Source: a virus | IMG/VR virus record: IMGVR_UViG_3300025437_000054 | Span: 1-26,316 of that record | Length of the DNA stretch: 26,316 bases | Strand: one strand, 5' to 3' | Shown here: in pieces, positions 1-7,494 of the stretch | How positions within the stretch are numbered: the first letter of the stretch is position 1 | How the letters are laid out: each line of letters opens with the position of its first letter | The notes under the pieces: model-generated | Database searches by the model: none | What the model saw: the letters and a program-made list of their open reading frames with translations, nothing else | Told to the model about the DNA's origin: nothing | Program-made: the position numbers and the translations under genes

Positions 1-1197
1 GTCGAGGCACAGAGACCTTTTTATGAACATGACCCCAAGCTCTGGGTCGTTTGGCACCAAGAATATGGCTTGCCCAACCTCCAATATCTCTCGGGTATTT
101 ATCCTAACGTCGCAATACCCAATGACGAGATAGAGGCTCTTACGAACCTCTCAGCCATTACTAGAGCCTACGAGAGACAGTACGGCACCAAGTACCATGC
201 TCTTGGATGTGCCAAGCCCGACAACCTGCGACAGGTACCATTTACGACTGCCAGCACATTGTCATGGCTATCGCCCATGAGACGAGGCGAGACTATCGTG
301 TGGGATGGACAGCGAATCGTCCGCTATCCCAAGAAGATGAAAGACCAAGCTCGCATTCGCTACAAGGCTGTAGTGGAGAAGGCTGGCTTGGATTTTGATA
401 AGTTCAAGCAGGATGACACGCTGGAAGCGACTAAGGTTGCAGTCTGGTCATACAAGAAACTAGAGGAATCTATGGATAAGAAGAGCCCCAACTTTCACAT
501 TATCGATGGTGGTAAGGGTGACAAGGCTGAGAAAGTAACTGACAACAGCGATGACCTGTATACGGGGCTAATGATGGAATTAGGGGGGGTACCTTCTGAT
601 AACAGTGAGCTTGAGACACGGAAAGTTTCGCCCACTGAGGTAGTCCAAAGAAACCCTGATGAGATGCAAAACCTCCCAGTTTTCGGCTTCAAGATGAAGA
701 CGATTGTCGAAACAGACGATAGTGGAAAAGACGTTCTCAAGGATGTGCCAGTCGTTCAGACTCAGCAGTCATCGCTTCGCCAATGCAACACCTGCTTCGT
801 TGCCAGCAATTGCCCAGCGTTCAAGCCCGACAATATGTGTGCGTTTAACCTGCCAGTCGAGGTCAAAACCAAAGACCAACTCAAGGCTTTGATGACCGCA
901 ATGATTGAAATGCAGGGTCAAAGAGTGGCTTTTATGCGATTTGCTGAAGAAATGAACGGTGGCTATGCTGACCCTAATGTTTCTCAGGAAATTGACAGGC
1001 TCTTTAAGCTCGTCGCTAATCTCAAAGAATTGGAAGAGAACCGTGAGTTCGTTCGCATTACAGCAGAGCGCCAGTCATCAGGAGGAGTGCTCTCAGCCAT
1101 CTTCGGAGACAGAGCTCAGGCGCTTCGTGAGCTTCCAGAAGCTCTCAAAGAGGAGAGCGTCACTCGAATCATCAGTCAAAACCTCGAAGACAAGTAA
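1..1197 (+). CDS. Unknown protein with four-Cys cluster (5' partial)
   Basis: The frame is open from the first base of the window, so the true start lies upstream; 398 codons are visible before a TAA. I do not recognise the family. A cysteine cluster C-x2-C-x5-C-x8-C encoded at 784-840 looks like a zinc- or iron-sulfur-binding site, and the last 120 residues are charged and probably helical. A TTG at 70 could be read as a start, but the frame continues upstream without a stop, so I treat the gene as truncated by the window edge. It is followed 24 bases later by endonuclease VII, which suggests a DNA-metabolism or structural neighbourhood but does not define a function. Confidence 0.8.
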   Translation, partial: VEAQRPFYEHDPKLWVVWHQEYGLPNLQYLSGIYPNVAIPNDEIEALTNLSAITRAYERQYGTKYHALGCAKPDNLRQVPFTTASTLSWLSPMRRGETIVWDGQRIVRYPKKMKDQARIRYKAVVEKAGLDFDKFKQDDTLEATKVAVWSYKKLEESMDKKSPNFHIIDGGKGDKAEKVTDNSDDLYTGLMMELGGVPSDNSELETRKVSPTEVVQRNPDEMQNLPVFGFKMKTIVETDDSGKDVLKDVPVVQTQQSSLRQCNTCFVASNCPAFKPDNMCAFNLPVEVKTKDQLKALMTAMIEMQGQRVAFMRFAEEMNGGYADPNVSQEIDRLFKLVANLKELEENREFVRITAERQSSGGVLSAIFGDRAQALRELPEALKEESVTRIISQNLEDK

Positions 1198-1221
1198 TCT
1201 GACAACAGTGAGGGCAAGGGC

Positions 1222-1593
1222 ATGAAACCGTATCCCAGCGATTGGGAGCCAATTTACATTGAAACTGAAACCAGTGAGAAGAACGAAAAAGCTGGCTACG
1301 CCCAAAAGAAAAACCTTTATGGCTTAACCAAGGAGCAGTTTCTAGAGCTGGCAGAAATGCAAAACTTTGCATGTGCTATCTGCAATGGAGATTCTTCTGA
1401 CGCCCCGTATCGATTGTGTGTTGACCACAATTACGAGACGAACGAGATTCGAGGCTTGCTCTGTAGCAAGTGCAACGCAGCTTTAGGGTTCTTTGATGAC
1501 AATCCAATTCGCCTTCGTAAGGCGGTGGATTACATACTTTTAGCAAGTACTGGGGTATTTATTCCAGAAACTGGGAGCAAGGGAATCGTTTAG
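1222..1593 (+). CDS. Recombination endonuclease VII (HNH/His-Me family)
   Basis: This 123-residue protein carries the endonuclease VII signature: a CxxC pair at 51-54, a VDHN motif at 67-70 holding the catalytic histidine, a conserved GLLCSKCN segment at 79-85 giving the second CxxC, then ALGFFDDNP and RLRKAVDYI. The four cysteines should bind structural zinc and His69 should act in the beta-beta-alpha-metal site. T4 endonuclease VII resolves branched DNA before packaging; phage homologues of this length are common and probably do the same. A GAGGG purine run lies about 7 bases before the ATG. The N-terminal 45 residues are less conserved. Confidence 0.93.
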   Translation: MKPYPSDWEPIYIETETSEKNEKAGYAQKKNLYGLTKEQFLELAEMQNFACAICNGDSSDAPYRLCVDHNYETNEIRGLLCSKCNAALGFFDDNPIRLRKAVDYILLASTGVFIPETGSKGIV

Positions 1594-1672
1594 CAACACT
1601 GGTTCTTTTTCTCAGTTTGTTTTATTAGCAAGTGCATTATAGGTTTCGTTAGAGCAAAATAAGGGACTCCCC

Positions 1673-1744
1673 ATGGGGGATATTTACACAATTACAGAAA
1701 TGGTGGCTATCTATGGCTTTATTCTCTTTCCGCTTGGCAGATGA
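1673..1744 (+). CDS. Possible leader peptide overlapping nrdJ start
   Basis: A 23-codon frame begins at an ATG preceded by AAGGGA at suitable spacing and ends 31 bases inside the reductase gene, in another frame. Its ATG lies inside a 10-base palindrome (1669-1678, CCCC-AT-GGGG). The reductase ATG at 1713 has only a weak ribosome site of its own, so translation of this frame could feed the downstream start. It may also be chance; no homology is recognised. Confidence 0.22.
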   Translation: MGDIYTITEMVAIYGFILFPLGR

Positions 1745-3728
1745 CTTCGTCGCTTCATACAAGGATAAGCAACCACCATTTGGCTACCGAGATGCTGCTG
1801 GAAACTCGGTGGGAGAGATTACTTTCCTTCGCACCTATTCTCGCCTCAAGGAGGATGGCACCAAGGAGACGTGGGCTGAGGTATGCGAGCGAGTCATCAA
1901 CGGCATGTACTCCCTGCAGAAAGACCACGCCAAAATCAACCGACTTCCATGGTCAGACGCCAAAGCAGCTGCTTCGGCTAAAGAGGCTTTCCAACGTCTC
2001 TTTGAGTTGAAGTGGACACCGCCTGGTCGAGGTCTATGGGTAATGGGAACACCACTTGTCAACGAACAACGAAATTCAGCCGCATTGCAAAACTGTGCTT
2101 TTGTTTCTACTGGTTCTATGACCAGGACTGACCCTGCTAAACCATTCGCTTTCCTTATGGAGGCTTCCATGCTCGGAGTGGGTGTGGGCTTTGACGATAA
2201 GGGAGCAGACAAGGACTTTGCTATCTATGACCCACAAGAGACTTACACCTATGAAATCCCTGACACACGAGAAGGCTGGGTGGAATCAACAGCCTCCCTC
2301 CTCAATGCCTACCTTAAGCCAGATACGAAGAAGCCTATCTTTGACTACTCAGTCATCCGTCCAGCAGGAGCTCCGATTAAGACCTTTGGAGGAACAGCTG
2401 CAGGACATGAGCCATTAGAGAAACTTCACAATCACATTAACGAGATGTTTGCGGGCCGTTCTGGGCAAAAGCTAACCCGAACCGACATTGCAGACATTGG
2501 CAATATGATTGGCGTCTGCGTTGTCTCTGGCAATGTGCGCCGCTCCGCCGAACTTCTCATGGGTCGTTTGGACGATGAGAACTTTCTCAATCTGAAGAAC
2601 TATGATGTCAATCCACAACGTGGTGCTTACGGATGGATGTCCAACAATTCTGTTGAGGTATCTGTAGGACAGGACTTGACTCCTATTCTTGACGGTATTG
2701 CTCGCAATGGTGAGCCAGGCGTGATTTGGATGGATGTCTCTCGCCAATACGGTCGTCTTGCTGACCCCATCAACAACAAGGACTGGCGCATCGCTGGTTA
2801 CAACCCATGTGCTGAGCAATCACTTGAGTCATACGAGTGTTGCACCTTGGTTGAGACCTATCTCAATCGCCATGAATCTATTGAAGACTTTAAGAGAACC
2901 TTAAAGTTTGCATATCTCTATGCCAAGACTGTGACGTTGCTTCCTACTCACTGGCAAGAGACCAACGCCATCATGCAACGCAACCGTCGCATTGGTACTT
3001 CTATCTCAGGCGTCGCTAACTTTGCAGACAACAACGGCTGGTCTGTCTTGCGTGACTGGATGGATGGAGGCTATGAGGTAGTGAAAACTTATGATAAGTC
3101 TTACTCTGAATGGCTTGGTATCCGTGAGTCCATCAAGATGACAACCGTTAAGCCATCGGGAACCGTCTCCATTCTCGCAGGAGAGAGTCCTGGCGTTCAC
3201 TGGACTGTTGGTGGCAAGTATTTCTTGCGTGCCATTCGCTTTAGTAATGCTGACCCTATGCTTCCGCTCTTTAAGATGGCTAACTATCGTGTAGAGCCAG
3301 CTAACGAATCTCCTGATACAACTTCTGTTGTCTTCTTCCCTGTAAAGAGCGACGCTGTTCGTTCGGAGAAGGATGTCTCTATCTACGAGAAAATGGCTTT
3401 AGCTGCAACAGCGCAACGCTATTGGTCAGACAACTCTGTCTCTGTCACTATTTCTTTCGACCCTGAGACTGAGTCGAATGCTATTGGTACTGCTTTGCAT
3501 ATGTACGACGGTCAATTGAAGACTGTCTCATTCCTGCCTAGTGGTAACACTGTTTACCCACAGATGCCATACACACAGATTACTGAGGCAGATTACGAGC
3601 AGGCTTGTTCGTCTCTCTTCCCCATTGACTTTGCTGGTGTCTATGCTGGTATGGCTTCTGACGCTATTGGTGAGGCTTACTGCACTACTGACGCTTGCGA
3701 AGTAAAGCTCATCAAGGACAATCAATGA
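1713..3728 (+). CDS. nrdJ: Adenosylcobalamin-dependent class II ribonucleotide reductase (monomeric RTPR type)
   Basis: This enzyme reduces ribonucleotides, probably the triphosphates, to deoxyribonucleotides for viral DNA synthesis using adenosylcobalamin as radical source. The 671-residue protein matches the Lactobacillus leichmannii RTPR layout: an N-terminal segment with PPGRGLW (103-109), Cys128 in NCAFVSTG, the thiyl-radical cysteine 366 in NPCAEQ, Cys377 eleven residues later (as in C408/C419), GNVRRSAEL (273-281), KPSGTVS near residue 489, and a C-terminal C-x4-C pair (657 and 662) matching the redox shuttle C731/C736. It is slightly shorter than the 739-residue prototype. The stop overlaps the start of the NrdH gene (ATGA), so both are probably co-translated. 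No cobalamin riboswitch was seen in the 119-base upstream gap. Confidence 0.95.
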   Translation: MALFSFRLADDFVASYKDKQPPFGYRDAAGNSVGEITFLRTYSRLKEDGTKETWAEVCERVINGMYSLQKDHAKINRLPWSDAKAAASAKEAFQRLFELKWTPPGRGLWVMGTPLVNEQRNSAALQNCAFVSTGSMTRTDPAKPFAFLMEASMLGVGVGFDDKGADKDFAIYDPQETYTYEIPDTREGWVESTASLLNAYLKPDTKKPIFDYSVIRPAGAPIKTFGGTAAGHEPLEKLHNHINEMFAGRSGQKLTRTDIADIGNMIGVCVVSGNVRRSAELLMGRLDDENFLNLKNYDVNPQRGAYGWMSNNSVEVSVGQDLTPILDGIARNGEPGVIWMDVSRQYGRLADPINNKDWRIAGYNPCAEQSLESYECCTLVETYLNRHESIEDFKRTLKFAYLYAKTVTLLPTHWQETNAIMQRNRRIGTSISGVANFADNNGWSVLRDWMDGGYEVVKTYDKSYSEWLGIRESIKMTTVKPSGTVSILAGESPGVHWTVGGKYFLRAIRFSNADPMLPLFKMANYRVEPANESPDTTSVVFFPVKSDAVRSEKDVSIYEKMALAATAQRYWSDNSVSVTISFDPETESNAIGTALHMYDGQLKTVSFLPSGNTVYPQMPYTQITEADYEQACSSLFPIDFAGVYAGMASDAIGEAYCTTDACEVKLIKDNQ

Positions 3729-3946
3729 TAACTATCTACAGCAATACCAATTGTGTGCAATGCGAGAATACGAAGCGATTCTTAACTCTTAAAGATATTG
3801 CTTTTGTTTCGAAAATGATTCAGGACTCACCCGAGATTTTCTCTTTGATAGAGGAGAAGGGTTATAAGACGGCTCCGATAGTGGTAACTGACGATGATTC
3901 TTGGTCGGGATTTCGTCTTGATAAGTTGAACGCTTTACTACCTTAG
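3725..3946 (+). CDS. nrdH: NrdH-type glutaredoxin-like redoxin
   Basis: This 73-residue thioredoxin-fold protein should re-reduce the C-terminal cysteines of the reductase encoded just upstream. It has the redox CxxC (C10-V-Q-C13), the TAP cis-proline segment (49-51) and the WSGFR signature (60-64) that separates NrdH redoxins from ordinary glutaredoxins. I chose the ATG overlapping the reductase stop (ATGA); this gives the usual NrdH length, whereas the frame could be extended ten codons upstream only into reductase coding sequence. NrdH usually receives electrons from thioredoxin reductase, presumably the host's. An opposite-strand frame overlaps most of this gene. Confidence 0.92.
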   Translation: MITIYSNTNCVQCENTKRFLTLKDIAFVSKMIQDSPEIFSLIEEKGYKTAPIVVTDDDSWSGFRLDKLNALLP

Positions 3947-4244
3947 TTGGTTTAAAGCAGATGTGTGCTTCACGTAATGCTTTGGCTCTGTACCGAAGCG
4001 TCGTGAAGTACTCTTCTGCATACAACGAGCTCCAACGGTGAGAGCTAATTTCATTATCACATTTTTCGCAGACTAGAGCTACGCCCTCATCATCCATCTT
4101 AAATCCTGCTGTAGCGAGATGCTTCCAATACAGCTCTTCTCGTTGTTCTTTGCTAATCTTTTGAATGTTCTTTGCTAATTCTTTTTTATGGTCATAACGC
4201 TCATCAGTAACCCATTGGCGTGCTTTGTGTGGGTCGTATTCCAT
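3789..4244 (-). CDS. Hypothetical CxxC protein, overlapping nrdH antisense
   Basis: The 151-residue frame starts at an ATG preceded by an AGGAG ribosome site and begins with a basic, charged helical region. Residues 59-70 hold CEKCDNEISSHRW, a CxxC with a nearby histidine, and another Cys lies at about residue 96, suggesting one zinc site. No family is recognised. The last 50 or so residues are encoded by the strand complementary to nrdH and look low-complexity (Ser/Pro/Lys-rich), so the frame may simply run on into the neighbour. The first two thirds look genuine. It is the leftmost gene of the leftward block. Confidence 0.6.
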   Translation of the reverse strand: MEYDPHKARQWVTDERYDHKKELAKNIQKISKEQREELYWKHLATAGFKMDDEGVALVCEKCDNEISSHRWSSLYAEEYFTTLRYRAKALREAHICFKPTKVVKRSTYQDEIPTKNHRQLPLSEPSYNPSPLSKRKSRVSPESFSKQKQYL

Positions 4245-4270
4245 GTGCCTGCTCCTATTGCTTTAAGTAA

Positions 4271-4290
4271 CCCCTCCCTTTCGAGAGGGG
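4271..4290 (-). terminator. Hairpin after the transglycosylase gene, terminator-like
   Basis: CCCCTC at 4271-4276 pairs with GAGGGG at 4285-4290 around an 8-base loop, directly downstream of the leftward gene ending at 4302. There is no clean T-tract, only TTACTT, so this is a weak terminator or an mRNA-stabilising hairpin. Confidence 0.4.
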
Positions 4291-4301
4291 CACTCTGCGT
4301 G

Positions 4302-4910
4302 TTAGTGCTTCTGCTTCTGCTTTGGCTTTGCCTTGGTCTTTGCTACAGCTTTTACTGTTGCTTTGACCTTGTGCGTTGGCTTATGCGCCTGAGTTGTAGT
4401 CGCTTTGTAAGGGTACTGCGTTAGCCAGTACTGCACTACCGCCGTATGTGTTCCCTTCCATGCACTCCAATCTTTGCCTGCGTTGCTCATCAAGTAAGCG
4501 ACGTGGGCATTTGTCACAGGATTCAGCAATTCAGCGTTAGACGCTAAATCGTAGTAACTCCGTCTATCGGCTCCCATGCTTCCCAGCATGTTAATTTGGA
4601 AGAGTCCGAAAGAGTTGTCCCCTGTCTTGCGATTACCGTTGTAATCGAGGGGGTTTCCATGTGATTCCTTTTTAGCAACAGCCCACGCATATTTCAACGC
4701 CTGTCCCTTGAAGCCCACAGCCACCAATAGTCCGACCAATTGCTTGTCGGATAGAGAGGTTGCGTTCTGATAGGGGGCATAACGTGCCGTTAGTGCGTCA
4801 GCTTTGCTGGGTGCTATGGCTGGGGAAGCCAGTCCAATAGCCACCGCTATTATGAGTCCGCTTATTGAGATAGTTCCCAATAGCAATCTCGCTTTGTTTA
4901 GTGCTTTCAT
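4302..4910 (-). CDS. Exported lytic transglycosylase / lysozyme-like protein
   Basis: The 202-residue protein should cleave the glycan backbone of peptidoglycan. It starts with a basic region and a hydrophobic stretch (about 10-33) that reads as a signal peptide with a possible cleavage after SKADA near residue 39. The catalytic core shows a glutamate (E82) in AKKESHGNP and SFGLFQIN at 100-107, the SLT/goose-lysozyme-like pattern. The tail (about 176-202) is extremely Lys/His/Ala-rich and may bind anionic wall polymers. I chose the ATG at 4910 because GGAG sits 7 bases upstream and overlaps the integrase stop; an upstream in-frame ATG would lie inside integrase. Export by a signal peptide differs from the cytoplasmic CHAP endolysin at 19377. 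Confidence 0.85.
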   Translation of the reverse strand: MKALNKARLLLGTISISGLIIAVAIGLASPAIAPSKADALTARYAPYQNATSLSDKQLVGLLVAVGFKGQALKYAWAVAKKESHGNPLDYNGNRKTGDNSFGLFQINMLGSMGADRRSYYDLASNAELLNPVTNAHVAYLMSNAGKDWSAWKGTHTAVVQYWLTQYPYKATTTQAHKPTHKVKATVKAVAKTKAKPKQKQKH

Positions 4911-4914
4911 AGCA

Positions 4915-6186
4915 TCACTCCAAAAAGTCATTAGCAAGCTCACCTGCCTTTGACTGCTGGTGACGGATACGGTGTAAGTACCTTTCCGTCGTTTTAATTG
5001 ACTGATGACCTAGACGCTCCTTTACTTCATGCACGTCAACACCGTTCTTTAGCAACGCTGTTGCATTTGCATGTCGTAGGTCGTGCGTCCTAGGGCTCCA
5101 ATCAATTCCTGATTTGGCAATTGCTGTGTTCCATACGTTTCTCCATACATCACGTGGCAAGTGACTCGTATCGGTATGGCTGGTTCTCTGTTGAATGCCT
5201 TTGCTTTGCCTGTAACTTCTACGGTACTCACGCACCGCTTGCTTACAGTCATCACACCTGCAACCGCCTGTTGAGTAGGCGTACAGAGTCCCATGCTGGA
5301 ACGTTTTTCCGTCATTCTCGAATGGTCGAGATGACTTTGTGCCACGTGAAGATTCTAGTTTACCTGCTGGTAACACCAGTGTTCTTGAGAACAGCAAGCT
5401 ATCTTTTTTTAATTCGTTTACTGAGACATAGTCTTTTATCTCTTGTAGTAGTGCTTTAGATAGCGTAATACTGCGCTTATAGCCTGATTTCGTTGCTTCT
5501 ACTACAAGAAACCGTTGACCTTTATTGTGCTTTGCACCTAAGTCACTGACACGCCGTTGAATGTAGACTTCTCCACTCTTAAAGTTAAAGTCTTTAACAC
5601 GCACCTCAGTGGCTTCACCGAATCTGGTGCCAGACATGACAAGAAACTTAGCGAACAGCTGTGCATGTTCTGGTAGCTTCTCCAGAATAAGTTTGAATTC
5701 CTCAGGCTCAAGCACATTGCTAAAGTCTGCATTAGTCTTTTTAATGGTAATCCCATGTGTTGGGTTGGCCGTTAGCTCTTCAGTCTCAATCAATGGCCTT
5801 AGTGCTGAACCTAATGACGCTTTGACTTGTGCAATCGTTGCACTGCCCACGCCATCATGCTTGAGGTCATCAAGTAGGTCACGCACGACTCGACGTGTTA
5901 CTTGTGAAACTTTCTTATTGCCTATGCGTGGCAACACGTGAGTGCGTAGAACAGCCTCGTAGCCTTTCTTCGTGATAGGCAGGACGTGTGCTACTGGTAG
6001 CCACGACTCGATGTAATCGGCAAGGCTCATAGTGATACGTGAGCGCCCCTCTGAGCCGTTGACTTCTGCTTTGACTGCGTAATACTCGGCTTCTACCTTG
6101 GTAGCCCATGTGCCAGCTGATAGGCGTCTATTGCCCTTGCGATAATAGCCAGTGAATCTATCTCCACGCTTTACAACGTATGCCAT
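4915..6186 (-). CDS. int: Tyrosine recombinase (integrase) with Cys-rich insertion
   Basis: A 423-residue site-specific recombinase that should integrate and excise the viral genome. An N-terminal arm-binding-like segment (1-45) is followed by a SAM-like core-binding domain (about 55-140) and a catalytic domain. Catalytic residues are visible: R188 in SGTRFGE, K233 in TKSGYKR, H368 and R371 in HDLRH, H394 in LGHQS and the nucleophile Y403 in ERYLH. Unusually, residues about 290-340, just before the HxxR box, contain HGTLYAYSTGGCRCDDC followed by basic residues, a putative small metal-binding or DNA-binding insert. An AGGAGG ribosome site precedes the ATG. The lytic transglycosylase follows almost without a gap. 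Confidence 0.95.
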   Translation of the reverse strand: MAYVVKRGDRFTGYYRKGNRRLSAGTWATKVEAEYYAVKAEVNGSEGRSRITMSLADYIESWLPVAHVLPITKKGYEAVLRTHVLPRIGNKKVSQVTRRVVRDLLDDLKHDGVGSATIAQVKASLGSALRPLIETEELTANPTHGITIKKTNADFSNVLEPEEFKLILEKLPEHAQLFAKFLVMSGTRFGEATEVRVKDFNFKSGEVYIQRRVSDLGAKHNKGQRFLVVEATKSGYKRSITLSKALLQEIKDYVSVNELKKDSLLFSRTLVLPAGKLESSRGTKSSRPFENDGKTFQHGTLYAYSTGGCRCDDCKQAVREYRRSYRQSKGIQQRTSHTDTSHLPRDVWRNVWNTAIAKSGIDWSPRTHDLRHANATALLKNGVDVHEVKERLGHQSIKTTERYLHRIRHQQSKAGELANDFLE

Positions 6187-6228
6187 GGTGTGCCTCCTCT
6201 CATGGTGTGAAGTTTACTAGTTGGTAAT

Positions 6229-6270
6229 CAAAATACAAAAAGACCCCAAGCAATACACACTTAGGGTCTT
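6229..6270 (-). terminator. Rho-independent terminator, leftward
   Basis: Read on the minus strand, a stem of AAGACCC plus AAG pairs with CTT plus GGGTCTT (arms 6260-6270 and 6240-6250) around a 9-base loop, with one mismatched bulge, and is followed by TTTTTGTATTTTG. It lies between the HTH gene and integrase, so the WhiB/HTH transcript probably stops here and integrase has its own control. Confidence 0.8.
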
Positions 6271-6286
6271 AATGTAAATGTTTGCA

Positions 6287-6484
6287 TTATGGATTAATGG
6301 TCGTTGCTTTGTGCTTTCTGCGTGACGCCTCCCAATCTTCTATGACGTCTTTCTTCCACAACGGTGTTCGACCCACGTAGTGGTCGGGGTCGGGAAGGGT
6401 GCGACGCTTTCGATACTGATAGAGAGTGTCGTATTTCAGACCCGTCATCTTTACGATATCGGAAGTAGTTAGCCACTCGCTCAT
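6287..6484 (-). CDS. Small MerR/excisionase-like HTH protein
   Basis: The 65-residue protein has the form of a HTH_17/AlpA/Xis-type DNA-binding domain: WLTTSDIVKMTGLKYDTLYQY at the start provides the helix-turn-helix, then PDPDHYVGRTPLWKKDVIEDW forms the wing and last helix. Such proteins direct excision with a neighbouring integrase or act as repressors. Its start overlaps the WhiB stop (ATGA), so the two are translationally coupled, and a terminator separates it from integrase. Excisionase is the leading guess; a regulator of lysogeny is the alternative. Confidence 0.8.
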   Translation of the reverse strand: MSEWLTTSDIVKMTGLKYDTLYQYRKRRTLPDPDHYVGRTPLWKKDVIEDWEASRRKHKATTINP

Positions 6485-6771
6485 ACTTTGTCACCTGCTT
6501 TATCTTGATTCGCACGATACTTCTCCCTCTCTAATCGGCGTTGGATAGCTTTGCGTTCGAGTTCAGTAAGACCGCCCCATATGCCGTATTGCACGTTATT
6601 GCGTAATGCAAAAGATAGACAATCAGTCTTTGTCTGAGTTTCGCATTGAGCGCATAGTGCTTGAGCTTTGCGGGTTGTCTCTAGGTCGGTTGAATCGGGA
6701 AAGAATAATTCAGGGTCGACATACTTGCTTTGACATGGAGCTTTGACTATCTGAATGAGTTCGTTTCCCAT
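6481..6771 (-). CDS. WhiB-family iron-sulfur transcription regulator
   Basis: WhiB-like proteins bind a 4Fe-4S cluster through four cysteines and interact with the primary sigma factor. This 96-residue protein has C13, then C40-x2-C43, then C51, the GIWGG turn at 63-67 and a basic C-terminal helix with ERKAIQRRLER. The last cysteine interval is C-x7-C instead of the usual C-x5-C, a two-residue expansion. Phage WhiB proteins can down-regulate host WhiB2 and exclude other phages (shown for mycobacteriophage TM4); the role here is inferred. It overlaps the HTH gene by 4 bases and the upstream gene by 1, so it sits inside a coupled leftward operon. Confidence 0.93.
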   Translation of the reverse strand: MGNELIQIVKAPCQSKYVDPELFFPDSTDLETTRKAQALCAQCETQTKTDCLSFALRNNVQYGIWGGLTELERKAIQRRLEREKYRANQDKAGDKV

Positions 6772-7091
6772 CAGTAGTCCTTTGGATTCTCTTTAATCCA
6801 TGCAATGAATGAATCAAGAGCGTCATGTAATGCCTCGGGTGGTATGCCACTAAACTTCACCATCAGCTCAATAACCTGCACCAGCCCCCATACGAGAGCC
6901 TCAGGGTCGAGACCATACTGCGCCATAATCTCTTCGAGATAGGCGTTTGCCAGTACGTTGCTGACGTCAGAAGGTAGTGAGTCCTTGCGAGTCTGCTCAT
7001 TCATGACACCACGTGCTGTCTTCAAGAATTCATTGGCGAATACCAATGACCCGAATTGCTCACGCTGTTGTGCTGACATTCCATCTGTCAT
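6771..7091 (-). CDS. Hypothetical helical protein
   Basis: A 106-residue acidic protein of unknown family, predicted mostly helical, with no cysteines or signal peptide. The ATG at 7091 has GGAG 8 bases upstream. Its TGA overlaps the WhiB ATG by one base (TGATG), so it is probably translated from the same mRNA. Nothing in the sequence defines its role. Confidence 0.8.
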   Translation of the reverse strand: MTDGMSAQQREQFGSLVFANEFLKTARGVMNEQTRKDSLPSDVSNVLANAYLEEIMAQYGLDPEALVWGLVQVIELMVKFSGIPPEALHDALDSFIAWIKENPKDY

Positions 7092-7094
7092 TGG

Positions 7095-7244
7095 TCATTC
7101 TCCTATTCGTAATGTGGAGACAGGCTCAGTGACTGCCCCCACCTTATTGACGTGTTTATCTACTTTGTTATGTAGGGAGATAAGGTCGTGAACACCTAGC
7201 TCTCCATCAGTCTGAAACTCGACTGTCAATTGGTATTGCGCCAT
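7095..7244 (-). CDS. Small hypothetical protein (49 aa)
   Basis: A short frame that starts MAQYQLTVEFQTDGELG and ends in STLRIGE. It has a clear AAAGGAG ribosome site upstream of the ATG, begins 3 bases after the preceding stop, and ends 4 bases before the next start. The coding packing and ribosome site are the main support; no homologue is recognised. Confidence 0.65.
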   Translation of the reverse strand: MAQYQLTVEFQTDGELGVHDLISLHNKVDKHVNKVGAVTEPVSTLRIGE

Positions 7245-7246
7245 GG

Positions 7247-7390
7247 CTATTGGGCTCCTTTGATAATCGGATGGTCTGCAATCTTGATAGCCAGTGCAAG
7301 GTAGCGACTGCGTGCTGGCTCTGTCGTTTCACAAGACAGAGCCATGCATGCTGTGTACATGTCTCGTAGCTCTTCTAAGCTGAATGGCAT
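7247..7390 (-). CDS. Small hypothetical protein (47 aa)
   Basis: The frame starts MPFSLEELRDMYTACMALSC and ends PIIKGAQ. A near-perfect AAGGAGG ribosome site lies 7 bases upstream, inside the last codons of the preceding zinc-ribbon gene, whose TAA overlaps this ATG by one base. It looks helical with two Cys residues. Function unknown. Confidence 0.68.
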   Translation of the reverse strand: MPFSLEELRDMYTACMALSCETTEPARSRYLALAIKIADHPIIKGAQ

Positions 7391-7494
7391 TAGTCAACCT
7401 CCTTGGTAGTTGGTGTCCCACAGTCACTGCATGACCAGTATCCGTCTTGCTCAGACTCGTAGGTAATCTTTGCTCCGCATGATGTGCAACGCAT
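7390..7494 (-). CDS. Tiny zinc-ribbon protein (34 aa)
   Basis: The protein is almost nothing but a zinc ribbon: MRCTSCGAKI, then WSCSDCG, giving two CxxC knuckles 16 residues apart. Both ends overlap neighbours by one base (TAATG), so it is embedded in the coupled chain. Comparable ribbons occur as nucleic-acid-binding or protein-adaptor modules; no specific partner can be named. Confidence 0.7.
   Translation of the reverse strand: MRCTSCGAKITYESEQDGYWSCSDCGTPTTKEVD

Noticed and set aside
495-740. 81-codon leftward frame inside the first gene
   Set aside because: No ribosome site, and it lies wholly inside a well-formed longer coding frame on the other strand.
1594-1712. Adenosylcobalamin riboswitch in front of nrdJ
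   Set aside because: The gap is only 119 bases and shows no B12-box-like conserved core; only a short palindrome was found.
6187-6286. attP site beside integrase
   Set aside because: The only clear structure is a terminator. No core repeat or arm-type sites could be established without the bacterial site or the other genome end.
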